From NCBI GenBank assembly GCA_946479895.1, contig CAMLHT010000069.1, forward strand, positions 1 through 15,479: 15,479 nt of DNA, written 5' to 3'. The notes under the pieces were generated by a model. That model was not told the origin of the DNA. It searched no databases and saw only the letters and a program-made list of their open reading frames with translations. Source of the DNA: an uncultured Gemmatimonadota bacterium (GTDB lineage: Bacteria; Gemmatimonadota; Gemmatimonadetes; Gemmatimonadales; Gemmatimonadaceae). Of the stretch, positions 6,285-15,479 are shown in pieces. Numbering within the stretch: the first letter of the stretch is position 1; every line of letters begins with the position of its first letter. A program made the translations under genes and the position numbers.

Positions 6285-7501
6285 TTGCCCTTGTACGTGA
6301 TCCTCCATATCCGCCCGCCCTTGTCGTCGCTGACATAAAGCGATCCATCGGGCCCCTGCGCAAGTCCGGATGGTCGCGAGCGCGCCCCGGTGGCGCTCTT
6401 CATCGCGCCGGCAAAGCCGTCGGCGAAGATCTCGAACTCCATGGACGGGACGCCGTCGACGAAAGGTACGAAGGCGACGGCATAGCCGTCCTCCGGGAGC
6501 GGCGCGCGATGCGACGAGCCGTGGAAGGCGACGAACGCGCCGCTGCGATACTTCCCGGGAAGCTTGTTGCCCCGGGAGAAGAGCATGGCCATCGGCTCCC
6601 AGTGCGCCGGGAACGACATCAGCGGGCGATTCAGCCGGTCGCACCCGGTCACCGATTTTCCGTCACCGCCATACTCCGGCGAGAGCACGCGCACTCCGGC
6701 GATGACGTCGTAGTAGCAGTACGGCCATCCATAGTCGGCGCGAAAGTTCGAGATGCGGATCATCTCGTCGCCCGGATGGGTGGCCGCGATCACCGGGTCG
6801 ATCTCGGGACGTCGCTCGTGCAGCGAGTCGGGCCCGTGCGTCACCACGTAGATCAGCGTGTCGCGCGGGTTGATCGCCATCGCGATCGGCGCGCGCAGCC
6901 CGGTGGCGATGCGAGTCCCGTCCTTGAGCGCCTGGTTCCGCTTGCCCGTGTCGAACCGCCAGATGCCCGCGGTGGTCGCGAGATCCGGACAGGGCCGCCT
7001 GGCATCGCAGCTGGCCCGCAACGCCGGTATGCCGACGAGGAGGCTGCCGTCGGCCTCGAGGAGGATCGTGTTCGAAGGCACCGCGCCCCCGGGGAGGCCG
7101 GCGACGATGGTGTCGACGCCCTTGCGAGGCGCGAGCGAATCGCCCTTGAAGCGATAGCGCAGGACTTCGTGCCTCGTCGAGACGTAGATGGTCGAGTCAC
7201 TCGCCATCGCGAGCCCGTGAACCGGGGTCGACCCGAAGCTCTCGACCGTCCCGCCCCGGATGACCGAGACGCCGCCCGAATCGCGGCGCGAGCCCAGACG
7301 CGCCACGATGATGTCCCCGTTGCTGCGGACGGCGATGTGGCGACCGCGGCCGACCGCGTCGGTGACGAGCGTCGCGCAGAAGCCGTCGGGAACCTCGATC
7401 GTCGCGTCACATCCGTCGGCGGTCGTGGGACCGGAGCGATTGCAGGCGGCGACGACCGCGAGCAGCAGCGCGGCTGCGGTGGGAAAGCGTGCGTGGTGCA
7501 T
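6281..7501 (-). CDS. Lipoprotein beta-propeller of the sorbosone/glucose dehydrogenase family
   Basis: 406 residues with a lipoprotein signal (lipobox VAAC, C20). The rest matches the six-bladed propeller of PQQ-type sugar dehydrogenases (sorbosone dehydrogenase/GSDH): GLRAP (201-205, containing the Arg equivalent to a PQQ-binding Arg of soluble glucose dehydrogenase), DYGWPYCY (256-263), SPEYGGDG, PAHWEP (298-303), FHGSSHRAP (326-334), and PDGSLYVSDD with GGRIWRI near the end. In many relatives the position after GLR is Asn; here it is Ala. Six cysteines besides C20 (31, 42, 165, 171, 262, 287) are spaced as three likely disulfides, fitting an oxidising compartment. ATG at 7501 was chosen because it starts the signal peptide and lies 37 bases after the upstream stop. 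Oxidation of a sugar or aldose is the family role; PQQ use and substrate are unproven. Confidence 0.88.
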   Translation of the reverse strand: MHHARFPTAAALLLAVVAACNRSGPTTADGCDATIEVPDGFCATLVTDAVGRGRHIAVRSNGDIIVARLGSRRDSGGVSVIRGGTVESFGSTPVHGLAMASDSTIYVSTRHEVLRYRFKGDSLAPRKGVDTIVAGLPGGAVPSNTILLEADGSLLVGIPALRASCDARRPCPDLATTAGIWRFDTGKRNQALKDGTRIATGLRAPIAMAINPRDTLIYVVTHGPDSLHERRPEIDPVIAATHPGDEMIRISNFRADYGWPYCYYDVIAGVRVLSPEYGGDGKSVTGCDRLNRPLMSFPAHWEPMAMLFSRGNKLPGKYRSGAFVAFHGSSHRAPLPEDGYAVAFVPFVDGVPSMEFEIFADGFAGAMKSATGARSRPSGLAQGPDGSLYVSDDKGGRIWRITYKGK

Positions 7502-7538
7502 GGTACGGCCCGCTTGAGCAACTATTGTGCGCGACTCC

Positions 7539-10457
7539 TCAGAACGAGACACCGGAGGTGAAATACCAGGACCAGGGGCGATCAGCGAGCACGGAACCGT
7601 TGTGCACCGGATGCGCGACGCCCAGCCGCAGACGCGTCGGTGAATCCCAGGAAAGGAGGCCGGCGTTCACGCTGAGCTCCGCGCCCACGGAGCCCATGGA
7701 CGCCCGGCGCTCACGCACGGGGTCATGACACACCTGTCGGGTGGGCACTGTGCCCGGGCACCACGCGACTCCGTAGTCCGTGAAGACGTTCAGCGCGCTG
7801 CGCTGGAGAAATGCCGGAAGCGTCCCGGCGGTGAGATGCGCCATGGAGAGCGGAGCGCGATACTCGACGCTCGCGCTCGCCGCCCGCGTGCCCTGCGCCG
7901 CGCTCGCCGGGAATCCGCGCACCGGGAACGTGCGGCGGCCCTCGCCAAGGGTGTAGCCGGGAAAGACCTGGAACGTGCCGCCACTGATGCCACCGACCTC
8001 GAACTCGGCGTTGGTCCTGGTGTCGGCCCAGCCGCCGGATGCCCGGACCGCGAGCACGTGGTGCGCGTATCCGGGCAGGTCGAGGGACTTGTACAGGGCC
8101 AGCGCGCTCACGACGCTGGTGGACGCGGGGCCCGAGGCATTGAACGCGCTCTTCAGCCGCTCGCGCGCCGTGACGACGACGGTGAAGCCATCCTCGGGCG
8201 AAATGGCGAACGGCGGCGTCTGGTATCGTGCGTAGGACGACGAAAGCGTGATGCGCGGAAAAGTCGCCGGGCGGAACAGTCCGCCGGAATCGACCGATGC
8301 GAGAATCGGCGCCGGATCCCCGAAGTACTCACGCCGCTCGATGCCCGCGCCAACCGACACCGACGCCGAGCTCCGCACGCGCTGGCGAACCGCGGTCGCG
8401 AGGGCGTCGGCGTCACGGATGCGCCGGCGGATGGTCCCCAGCGTGGCCGGAGGGGTCGCTCGCGAGACGACGGTCGCGTAGGGCGTGGTCCAGTCCTGGC
8501 TGCCGCTGAACGAGAGGATGGGCCGGCCCAGGCCGCGATAGTCGTACTCCGCCGCGAAGCTCACCCCGCTGGCGTTGGTCGGCACCCGGATCTCGCCGTA
8601 GAGATAGTGGCGCCGCAGGATGTCCCATGATTCCGTGTAGCCGCCCAGCGCCCAGGCGCCGCCGCGAATCTGCTCGGCGAGAGGGACCCAGTAGCGCGGC
8701 ACCATCTGCCTCAGCGCCGAGTATCGGCGCGCCTCCGACGAATCCACGAGGAGCGCGGGCAATCGGGGGTCGGGTGCCGTGGTTCGCGGCAGTGAATCCC
8801 GGAACGACTCCACGGCCAGCTCGCCGACGCCGAGCCGGTATCCGCGCCCGCGCAGCGTCGTCCCGGCGAGCGAGCGGCCACGCGGCTCGGGCGCGAAGAA
8901 GCCCGCCGCCGCGCGCGTCAGCCGGAACGATCTCGCCGAGTCGACCAGCGTGATCCACGCATCGTTCGATTCGGCGTCGCTCGCCGTGTACACGATGCCG
9001 GCGTCGTCGGCGGTCCACGCCGGACTGGCGGCGACGTTGCGGCCGCTCGCCACGACGGCCTTCTCCGCCCCGAGCGAGTCGACGATGACGATCTGCGCGA
9101 TGCCTCCGCGAATCCACCGCGACGCGACGATGCGATCGCCCCGGTGCGACCACCGCGGCTCGCTCCACAGCGTGTCCGGCGTGGCGCTCGTGATGGAGGT
9201 GACGGCGCCGGCGCGCGAAACCCGCACGAGGCGTGTCGCGCCCGCCACGACCTGCATGGCGACGATCTGGCCATCCGCGCGCGCATCCGGCGTGAAGAGG
9301 CGCTCCCCCTTCGTCAGGCGAGTGGGCCGGCCGCCCGCGCTCTGCCGATACAGGTCGGAGCGATAGGCGTAGGGCCCGATGTACTCGAACTGCGAGAAGA
9401 CCATCGATCCGTCGGGCAGGAGCGTCGTCGGCGACGATCCGTTCCGCCGGCCAAGTCTGCTGACCGTCCCGTCGGTGGTGGTCGTCCACGCCGAGAGTAT
9501 CTCGCGCCCGGAGGTCGCGGTGTAGATGAGCGTGCGATCGTCGAGCCAGCGCGGATAGTCGAGCGCCAGCATGTCGGTCGTCAGGTCCTTCCACGCCCGT
9601 GCCGGCATCGCCGAATCGGCATCGGGGACGCTCAGGCTGTTCCTCCATTCGGTCCACGCCGGCCCGAGACGCGTCCCGAAGGCACGCCGCGCCGGAATGT
9701 CGATCAGGTACGGAACGAGCTGCGCGCTCGAGGATTCCACGAAGCGCCTGACGCTCGAATCACCCCGCGTGCGCGCGAGGTGCGCGAAGAACAGGGACCC
9801 GAAGGCATACGCCGAGCTGCCAGTCGGGAACCGCGGCAGCGCAAGGCTGGCTTCGCCGATCCGGGGGAAGACGTGATCCATCGCCGCCGCGCGCGCCAGC
9901 AGACGATGCTCGGGGCCCTCGATCCGGCCCTGGCCCGCGAGCCGACTCTCCTCGTACACCGCGAGCCCTTCGATCAGCCACGACGGCTGGTAGGTGTTCG
10001 GGAACAGGAACGGCGATCGCCCGAAGACCGCCTGCCCCAGGCGCCAGATCCCGCGCACGCGATCGAGATGGAAGATGTGCGTGAGCTCGTGGGTCACGAC
10101 CATCTGCGCCCAGTCGGTGGTGTACCGCAGCCCGAAGTCGTTGACCGGCGGCATCGCGTACACGACGATGCGGTTGGTCGGGTGCGTGATCGCCGATCCA
10201 TTGGCGAGATCGAATTCGTCGGTGACGAGGACGTCGATCGTGCCGCGCGGCGGATGCATCTCCGCCGAAAGCTGCGTGTATGCCCGCTCGGCGTCGGCGG
10301 CGACGCGTCGCGCCACGCTCTCGAGGGGTCTGGTAAAGCTCACCCGGAAGTGCGCGGTGCCGATCGTCAGGTAGTCCCGCGAGGGATCCTGCGCGGCGGC
10401 GAGCGGGGCGAGAGCGAGAAGCAGGATTGCCGCGCGACGAAGCTGGCTGGAAATCAC
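7539..10457 (-). CDS. Zinc peptidase / TolB-like propeller / Omp85-like barrel fusion
   Basis: 972 residues in four parts. A signal peptide covers 1-22 (cut near AAAQ). A gluzincin-type peptidase domain, about 30-275, carries VVTHELTHIFHLD (H123, E124, H127) and, 36 residues on, the third ligand in WLIEGLAVYEE (E163), as in peptidase-MA-like and M1-related enzymes. A WD40/TolB-like propeller, about 298-555, shows blade motifs such as YPRWLDDRTLIYT, EPRWSHRGDRIVAS and SPAWTADDAGIVYT. A C-terminal region from about 585 looks like an outer-membrane barrel, with the Omp85-type PVRGF signature (845-849), alternating strands and a final Phe (SGVSF). C900 and C910 could form a loop disulfide. The start is GTG with no Shine-Dalgarno; no better start exists before the signal peptide. 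It sits between the amidase and the propeller lipoprotein. It is probably a surface-anchored protease; substrate unknown. Confidence 0.85.
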   Translation of the reverse strand: MISSQLRRAAILLLALAPLAAAQDPSRDYLTIGTAHFRVSFTRPLESVARRVAADAERAYTQLSAEMHPPRGTIDVLVTDEFDLANGSAITHPTNRIVVYAMPPVNDFGLRYTTDWAQMVVTHELTHIFHLDRVRGIWRLGQAVFGRSPFLFPNTYQPSWLIEGLAVYEESRLAGQGRIEGPEHRLLARAAAMDHVFPRIGEASLALPRFPTGSSAYAFGSLFFAHLARTRGDSSVRRFVESSSAQLVPYLIDIPARRAFGTRLGPAWTEWRNSLSVPDADSAMPARAWKDLTTDMLALDYPRWLDDRTLIYTATSGREILSAWTTTTDGTVSRLGRRNGSSPTTLLPDGSMVFSQFEYIGPYAYRSDLYRQSAGGRPTRLTKGERLFTPDARADGQIVAMQVVAGATRLVRVSRAGAVTSITSATPDTLWSEPRWSHRGDRIVASRWIRGGIAQIVIVDSLGAEKAVVASGRNVAASPAWTADDAGIVYTASDAESNDAWITLVDSARSFRLTRAAAGFFAPEPRGRSLAGTTLRGRGYRLGVGELAVESFRDSLPRTTAPDPRLPALLVDSSEARRYSALRQMVPRYWVPLAEQIRGGAWALGGYTESWDILRRHYLYGEIRVPTNASGVSFAAEYDYRGLGRPILSFSGSQDWTTPYATVVSRATPPATLGTIRRRIRDADALATAVRQRVRSSASVSVGAGIERREYFGDPAPILASVDSGGLFRPATFPRITLSSSYARYQTPPFAISPEDGFTVVVTARERLKSAFNASGPASTSVVSALALYKSLDLPGYAHHVLAVRASGGWADTRTNAEFEVGGISGGTFQVFPGYTLGEGRRTFPVRGFPASAAQGTRAASASVEYRAPLSMAHLTAGTLPAFLQRSALNVFTDYGVAWCPGTVPTRQVCHDPVRERRASMGSVGAELSVNAGLLSWDSPTRLRLGVAHPVHNGSVLADRPWSWYFTSGVSF

Positions 10458-10476
10458 GCGGGAAGAATGGAGCAGA

Positions 10477-10513
10477 GGGGGAAAGGGGGATAGGGGGACA
10501 GGGACTATCCCCC
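10477..10513. repeat. G-run array with embedded 9-bp inverted repeat
   Basis: On the plus strand, G-runs of 5, 5, 5 and 3 (10477-10481, 10485-10489, 10493-10497, 10501-10503) are separated by three 3-base loops, a textbook intramolecular G-quadruplex pattern. Overlapping it, GGGGGATAG (10485-10493) pairs perfectly with CTATCCCCC (10505-10513) around an 11-base loop. It fills most of the 64 bases between the amidase stop and the start of the peptidase-barrel gene. On the mRNA strand it is C-rich and is not followed by a T tract, so an intrinsic terminator is unlikely; partial attenuation or processing between the two genes is possible. Confidence 0.7.
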
Positions 10514-10521
10514 GATCACCC

Positions 10522-12366
10522 TCATTTCCCCAACCCGCGGAAATACGCCTCGAGCCCCTCGACGATCGAGCGCGCGTAACGCTCCTGATAGCTCTCCGAG
10601 CGCATCGCCGATTCCTGCTCGGGAATGATCACGTACGCGCCCTCCGTGAGGACCGCCGGCATCCACGACTGGACGGTCACGGCGAGGCTCCGGAAGAAGA
10701 TGCCTTCGTCGCGCAGCGACATGTTCTCGAGCATTCCCCGCTGCACCGTCCGCGCGAGCGGCTCGGCATGGGTGCGGTAGAAGTACGTCCCGCTGCCGAC
10801 GGTGGCGACGAACGGATTGACGCCGTCCGGGAAGGCGTTGAGGTGGATGGACACGAAGGCTTCCGCGTCGGCCCGCCGGGCGATGGCGCGTCGCGGCGCG
10901 AGGTCGAGGGGATCCATGGTCGTGCGGGTGAGGATCACCCGCGCGCCCTTCGCCTCGAGCATCGCCTTCGCCCTGTTCGCGACCGCCAGCGTGGCTTCGC
11001 CTTCGTACAGCGACGTCGGCCCCGTGGCGCCGGCGGGCGGATGTCCCGGGTCGAGCGCGATGACGCGCCCTTCCAGCGGTCGCCGGCTGCTGATGTCCGG
11101 CGCGCGGCGAACGCGGAGGACGAAACCGCCCCGCTCCATCAGTGCCATCCAGCCGACCGGACGTTGCGTGAGATGCAGGGTGAACCGGATGCGATCGGCG
11201 GACTCCTGCTCCCAGGTCACGGACTTGATGAGCGTGTCGCCCGTCGGGTAGTTGATGACGTCGGTATTGCCCTGGACGCCATAGAGCACGAGCTCGACCT
11301 GGCGATCGTGCTCCTCGACGAAGAACGCGGGCGTTCCCGAGATGGGAATGACGAGGTCGGCCGACAGCGGCGTCGAGCGCACGCGCCCGTTGGAGGTGAT
11401 CCGGCGCGCCGGGGCGGTCGCCGGAACGGTGTCGACGTCGGCATCGCCGACCCACATCTCGAGATCGTTCGCGACGCGGATGCGCGAATAGCTCCCGTTG
11501 CGGCCGGTGAGCTCGGCCACCGTTCCCGGCAGCAGGAACCACTTGTAGTTGTCGTTCGGCAGGACGCGCCCGTAGATGACCGCGTCCGTATCGGCCGGCG
11601 TCACGCCGCGGCCGAGCCGCACGTACTCCGGCGCGTCGAGGCGTGGGCCGCGAATGGCCGCGACCGGAATCCTCGTCGTGTCACGGCCGCGGGTGATCAG
11701 GAGGTTGCCGCCCTGCCGCAGCTCGGCGGCGCTGAAGACGCGCGAGGCAATCTCGCCATTGCGGTCGAGCGGCACGGCGCGGTTGCCGCTCACGAACGTC
11801 GCGCTCGCATTCGACGGGACGCGGATGCGAACCGTGGTGCGCTCGTCGTCACGCAGGAACAGGACGTTGCCCGCACGCGGCGCGAACTCCGACGAATCGA
11901 CGATCAACCGGCCCTCGAGGGGCAGCGGCGTGACGACCACGGGGGCGCGCAGGGCGTGCGTCAGGCGCGCGGTGTCGGCCCCGACCGCGGCGACCAGCTC
12001 GAACCGGGGATCCGAAGGCGCCGGATTCCGGATGAAGGCCATGAACGCGCCGTTGGGATAAACCACGGCGGGCTGGCCGTTGATCTTGAGCTGCGCCTTT
12101 CCGTTCCCGACCGACCCGATCATGTAGTTCGAGTCGCGGTTGGCCATCGCGGCGCCCTCGGGCGGATAGACGACCTTGATGCTCAGGGGTCCTTCGACCA
12201 GCGGAATCGCGGGCAGCCCCTCGTTCCGCACCGGGACCGGCGTCGGTTCGGCGGACGGCGGAGGAGTGGGAGCCGGACTCACCGGAGCGGGCGAGACCAC
12301 AGGGGCTTCGGGCCGGCTACAGGCGGCCGCGACGAGTATCAGGGCACAGACGGACTGGCGGATCAT
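10522..12366 (-). CDS. Lipoprotein N-acetylmuramoyl-L-alanine amidase (Amidase_3) with N-terminal beta domains
   Basis: Zinc amidase that cuts the bond between MurNAc and the stem peptide of peptidoglycan. 614 residues, longer than most AmiA/B/C-type enzymes. Order of parts: lipoprotein signal (AAAC, C16); Pro/Ser-rich linker (17-46); an Ig-like unit with KINGQPAVVYPNGAF (94-108); a second beta domain (143-235); an SH3-like stretch (259-315); an AMIN-like domain (320-421); and Amidase_3 (433-610). Metal and catalytic residues are H442 in ALDPGH, E457 in YEGEATLAVA, H508 in SIHLNA, and E575 in VLTEGAYVI. ATG at 12366 was picked because it opens the signal sequence; no ribosome-binding site precedes it, but TACTAT lies 6 bases upstream, suggesting a leaderless message. 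It is first in the five-gene minus run and divergent from the FHA operon. Anchored in a membrane facing peptidoglycan. The domain calls before the amidase are by eye. Confidence 0.92.
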   Translation of the reverse strand: MIRQSVCALILVAAACSRPEAPVVSPAPVSPAPTPPPSAEPTPVPVRNEGLPAIPLVEGPLSIKVVYPPEGAAMANRDSNYMIGSVGNGKAQLKINGQPAVVYPNGAFMAFIRNPAPSDPRFELVAAVGADTARLTHALRAPVVVTPLPLEGRLIVDSSEFAPRAGNVLFLRDDERTTVRIRVPSNASATFVSGNRAVPLDRNGEIASRVFSAAELRQGGNLLITRGRDTTRIPVAAIRGPRLDAPEYVRLGRGVTPADTDAVIYGRVLPNDNYKWFLLPGTVAELTGRNGSYSRIRVANDLEMWVGDADVDTVPATAPARRITSNGRVRSTPLSADLVIPISGTPAFFVEEHDRQVELVLYGVQGNTDVINYPTGDTLIKSVTWEQESADRIRFTLHLTQRPVGWMALMERGGFVLRVRRAPDISSRRPLEGRVIALDPGHPPAGATGPTSLYEGEATLAVANRAKAMLEAKGARVILTRTTMDPLDLAPRRAIARRADAEAFVSIHLNAFPDGVNPFVATVGSGTYFYRTHAEPLARTVQRGMLENMSLRDEGIFFRSLAVTVQSWMPAVLTEGAYVIIPEQESAMRSESYQERYARSIVEGLEAYFRGLGK

Positions 12367-12372
12367 TCGGAA

Positions 12373-12378
12373 ATAGTA
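12373..12378 (-). promoter_or_regulatory. -10-like hexamer close to the amidase start
   Basis: On the minus strand this reads TACTAT (4 of 6 matches to TATAAT) and ends 6 bases before the ATG at 12366. No convincing -35 precedes it. The position would place transcription start at the start codon (leaderless). Confidence 0.25.
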
Positions 12379-12419
12379 GTGGGATTCCGGCGTCGTTCCG
12401 CACGGCCCGCGCCGCGACG

Positions 12420-12449
12420 TTGCCGAGCCCCGTGGCCGAGCCGTATATT
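12420..12449 (+). promoter_or_regulatory. Sigma-70-type promoter for the FHA-kinase-phosphatase operon
   Basis: TTGCCG (12420-12425, 4 of 6 matches to TTGACA), 18 bases, then TATATT (12444-12449, 5 of 6 matches to TATAAT). The first gene starts 38 bases later, with GGAG at 12478-12481 as its ribosome-binding site. No other -10 of this quality occurs in the divergent gap. Confidence 0.5.
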
Positions 12450-12486
12450 CGCGGCCCATGCCACTTTACCCGCCTCTGGAGCCTGC

Positions 12487-13538
12487 ATGACGACGTGCAG
12501 TTTTTGCGGGGCCGCCAACGATCCCGCTTCACGGTTCTGCATCGACTGTGGCAAGCCCATGACCACGGCCCGCCCCGCGGCGGCCATGGCGGCCGCCACC
12601 GTGGCCGAACCCTCGATACCGGCGGGCACGGCGGCCATTCCCAGCAGCGGATACTACGCGATCGAGAAGACCTGCCCGAAGTGCGCGAAGGCCGTGGACC
12701 CAACCCTGCCGTTCTGTGGTCACTGCGGCGCCCGCGTGGCTGGCGCCGGCCGGACCAACAGCTGCGGCGAGTGCGGCGCCGAGTATACCCAGGGGATCGA
12801 CGTTTTCTGCGCCCGCTGCGGCAATCGCGTCGGGCAGCGCGTCTCGATCAACATGCGCATGACGCCCGAGCTGGGCGTCAACGTGGATCGGACGTCGGGC
12901 GGTCCGCGCCTGTCGCTCATCGGCGAGGCCGGCAACGTCACCAAGACGTTCACCCTCGATCGGGGCGAGGCCGAGATCGGCCGCCAGGATGCCGACATCG
13001 TCTTCAAGGACGACCATTTCCTGTCGCCCATCCACGCGCGTCTCGAGCTGCGCGAGGGGATTCTCTACATGCGCGATCTCGGATCGCGAAACGGAAGCTG
13101 GCTCTACATCGATGAGCCGACGAAGCTCTCGGACGGCGACCAGCTCATGGTGGGCTCGCAGATCCTCCGCTTCCGCCGGCTTGGCTATCCCGGGCCGCAT
13201 CCGCCGGAGGCCGATTCCACGCGACGCATGGGCTCGATGATCCCGACCGTGGACGTGGCCGTGCTCCAGCAGCTGCGAGCGGATGGAAGCGTCCGTGACG
13301 TGTTCCACCTGTCGCCGGGCCGCTCGATGTCCATCGGGCGGGAAACGGGCGACTGGATTTTTCCGTACGACCGCACGATGAGTGGAAAGCACGCCGAGAT
13401 CCGGTCGGAGGACAGCGAGTTCTTCGTGCGTGACGCCGGGAGCCGCAATGGCGTGGCGATGTCGGTGAGGGGCGAGCGCGCGCTCAAGCGCGGCGACCGC
13501 ATCCTCGTCGGTGACCAGGTCCTTCGACTGGATCAGGT

Positions 13539-13542
<4 letters not shown>
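12487..13542 (+). CDS. Triple zinc-ribbon protein with two FHA domains
   Basis: 351 residues, cytoplasmic (no signal or membrane segment). FHA domains bind phosphothreonine peptides, so this is a probable reader or adaptor for the kinase encoded next. Three four-cysteine zinc ribbons are visible: C4/C7/C18/C21, C63/C66/C77/C80 and C93/C96/C108/C111. An Ala/Pro-rich linker separates the first from the second. FHA1 has IGR (164-166), S180 and H183 in LSPIH, and GSRNG (199-203). FHA2 has IGR (283-285), SGKH (299-302) and GSRNG (318-322). Both keep the residues that contact phosphate. The start ATG has GGAG 5 bases upstream; although the frame is open far upstream, that part is antisense to the amidase. 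The stop overlaps the kinase start as TTGA, so the two are translationally coupled. Confidence 0.92.
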
Positions 13543-15190
<1,648 letters not shown>

Positions 15191-15194
<4 letters not shown>

Positions 15195-15479
15195 GCGTGT
15201 CCACACCCATACCGTCCGATCGCTCGCCGCACTCCCGCCGGGGACAGATCATCGTCAACGTCTTCGGCAAGACGGACGTCGGCCGCACCCGTGAGCACAA
15301 CGAGGATTCGTTCGTCGTCGCCGATCTCTCGACCGGCAACGCCACGCTCCAGCCGGAAGTGCGGCAGCACGTGGCCGGCCCGCGCGGCTCGCTGTTCATG
15401 GTCGCCGACGGCATGGGCGGCGCCGCGGCCGGCGAGATCGCCAGCGCGATGGCCACCGAAGTGGTGCTCGAGGAGATGC
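15191..15479 (+). CDS. PP2C-family Ser/Thr protein phosphatase, N-terminal part
   Basis: The first 96 codons are present; the right window edge cuts the gene. PP2C (PPM) phosphatases use two metal ions to remove phosphate from Ser/Thr and usually counteract a co-encoded kinase. Visible motifs are [13 protein letters not shown] (29-41), with the conserved Arg, Asn-Glu-Asp, and FMVADGMGG (69-77), where D73 and G74 are metal-site residues. Between them, residues 46-65 form a longer loop than in the shortest bacterial members. The ATG overlaps the kinase stop as ATGA, so it is co-translated with the kinase. Full length and any C-terminal extension cannot be judged here. Confidence 0.93.

Noticed and set aside
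5160..6644. Longer form of the POTRA/HEAT-like lipoprotein, starting 120 codons upstream
   Set aside because: The extension runs through the propeller gene in another frame. The internal ATG opens on a lipoprotein signal and forms an ATGA overlap.
6185..7561. 458-residue open frame antisense to the propeller lipoprotein gene
   Set aside because: Its composition is Arg/Asp/Val-rich with no domain features, while the minus strand encodes a clear sorbosone/glucose dehydrogenase-like protein.
10485..10513. Intrinsic terminator after the amidase gene
   Set aside because: The stem is strong, but on the transcribed strand it is followed by C-rich sequence rather than a T tract, and the next gene follows closely in the same direction.

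Overview
The window comes from a high-GC, Gram-negative-type (diderm) bacterium. Third codon positions are strongly G/C-rich in the real genes. Several products carry lipoprotein signals, and two carry sequences that look like outer-membrane beta-barrels. The mix of an AdoCbl-dependent ribonucleotide reductase, a zinc-ribbon Ser/Thr kinase with FHA and PP2C partners, and large peptidase-barrel fusions would suit Gemmatimonadota or a neighbouring soil phylum. That placement is inference. No rRNA or other marker gene is present.

Layout. (1) Positions 1-1039, minus strand: the N-terminal part of a class II ribonucleotide reductase (nrdJ), cut by the window edge. (2) 1040-1619: a 580-base leader or intergenic stretch with base usage unlike its neighbours, one doubtful ORF, a hairpin and a perfect -10 hexamer. 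(3) 1620-2138, minus: a gamma-carbonic-anhydrase-like hexapeptide-repeat protein. (4) 2250-3878, plus: an Lgt-like membrane domain joined to a probable beta-barrel. (5) 12366 down to 3844, minus: a tightly packed run of five exported-protein genes. These are a lipoprotein N-acetylmuramoyl-L-alanine amidase, a zinc peptidase/beta-propeller/Omp85-like barrel fusion, a sorbosone/glucose-dehydrogenase-like propeller lipoprotein, a lipoprotein with POTRA-like and HEAT-like parts, and an M20 metallopeptidase with a signal peptide. (6) 12487 to the right edge, plus: a signalling operon of a zinc-ribbon/double-FHA protein, a zinc-ribbon Ser/Thr kinase with one membrane segment, and a PP2C phosphatase (cut by the edge). 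The junctions overlap by 4 bases as TTGA and ATGA.

How the genes work together. The right-hand operon reads as a phospho-signalling module of kinase, phosphothreonine reader and phosphatase. It diverges from the five-gene envelope cluster across a 120-base intergenic region. Whether the kinase controls the envelope genes is unknown; the arrangement only makes it testable. The most unusual proteins are the Lgt-like/barrel fusion and the 972-residue peptidase/propeller/barrel protein.

No tRNA, rRNA, CRISPR array, insertion sequence or attachment site was recognised.
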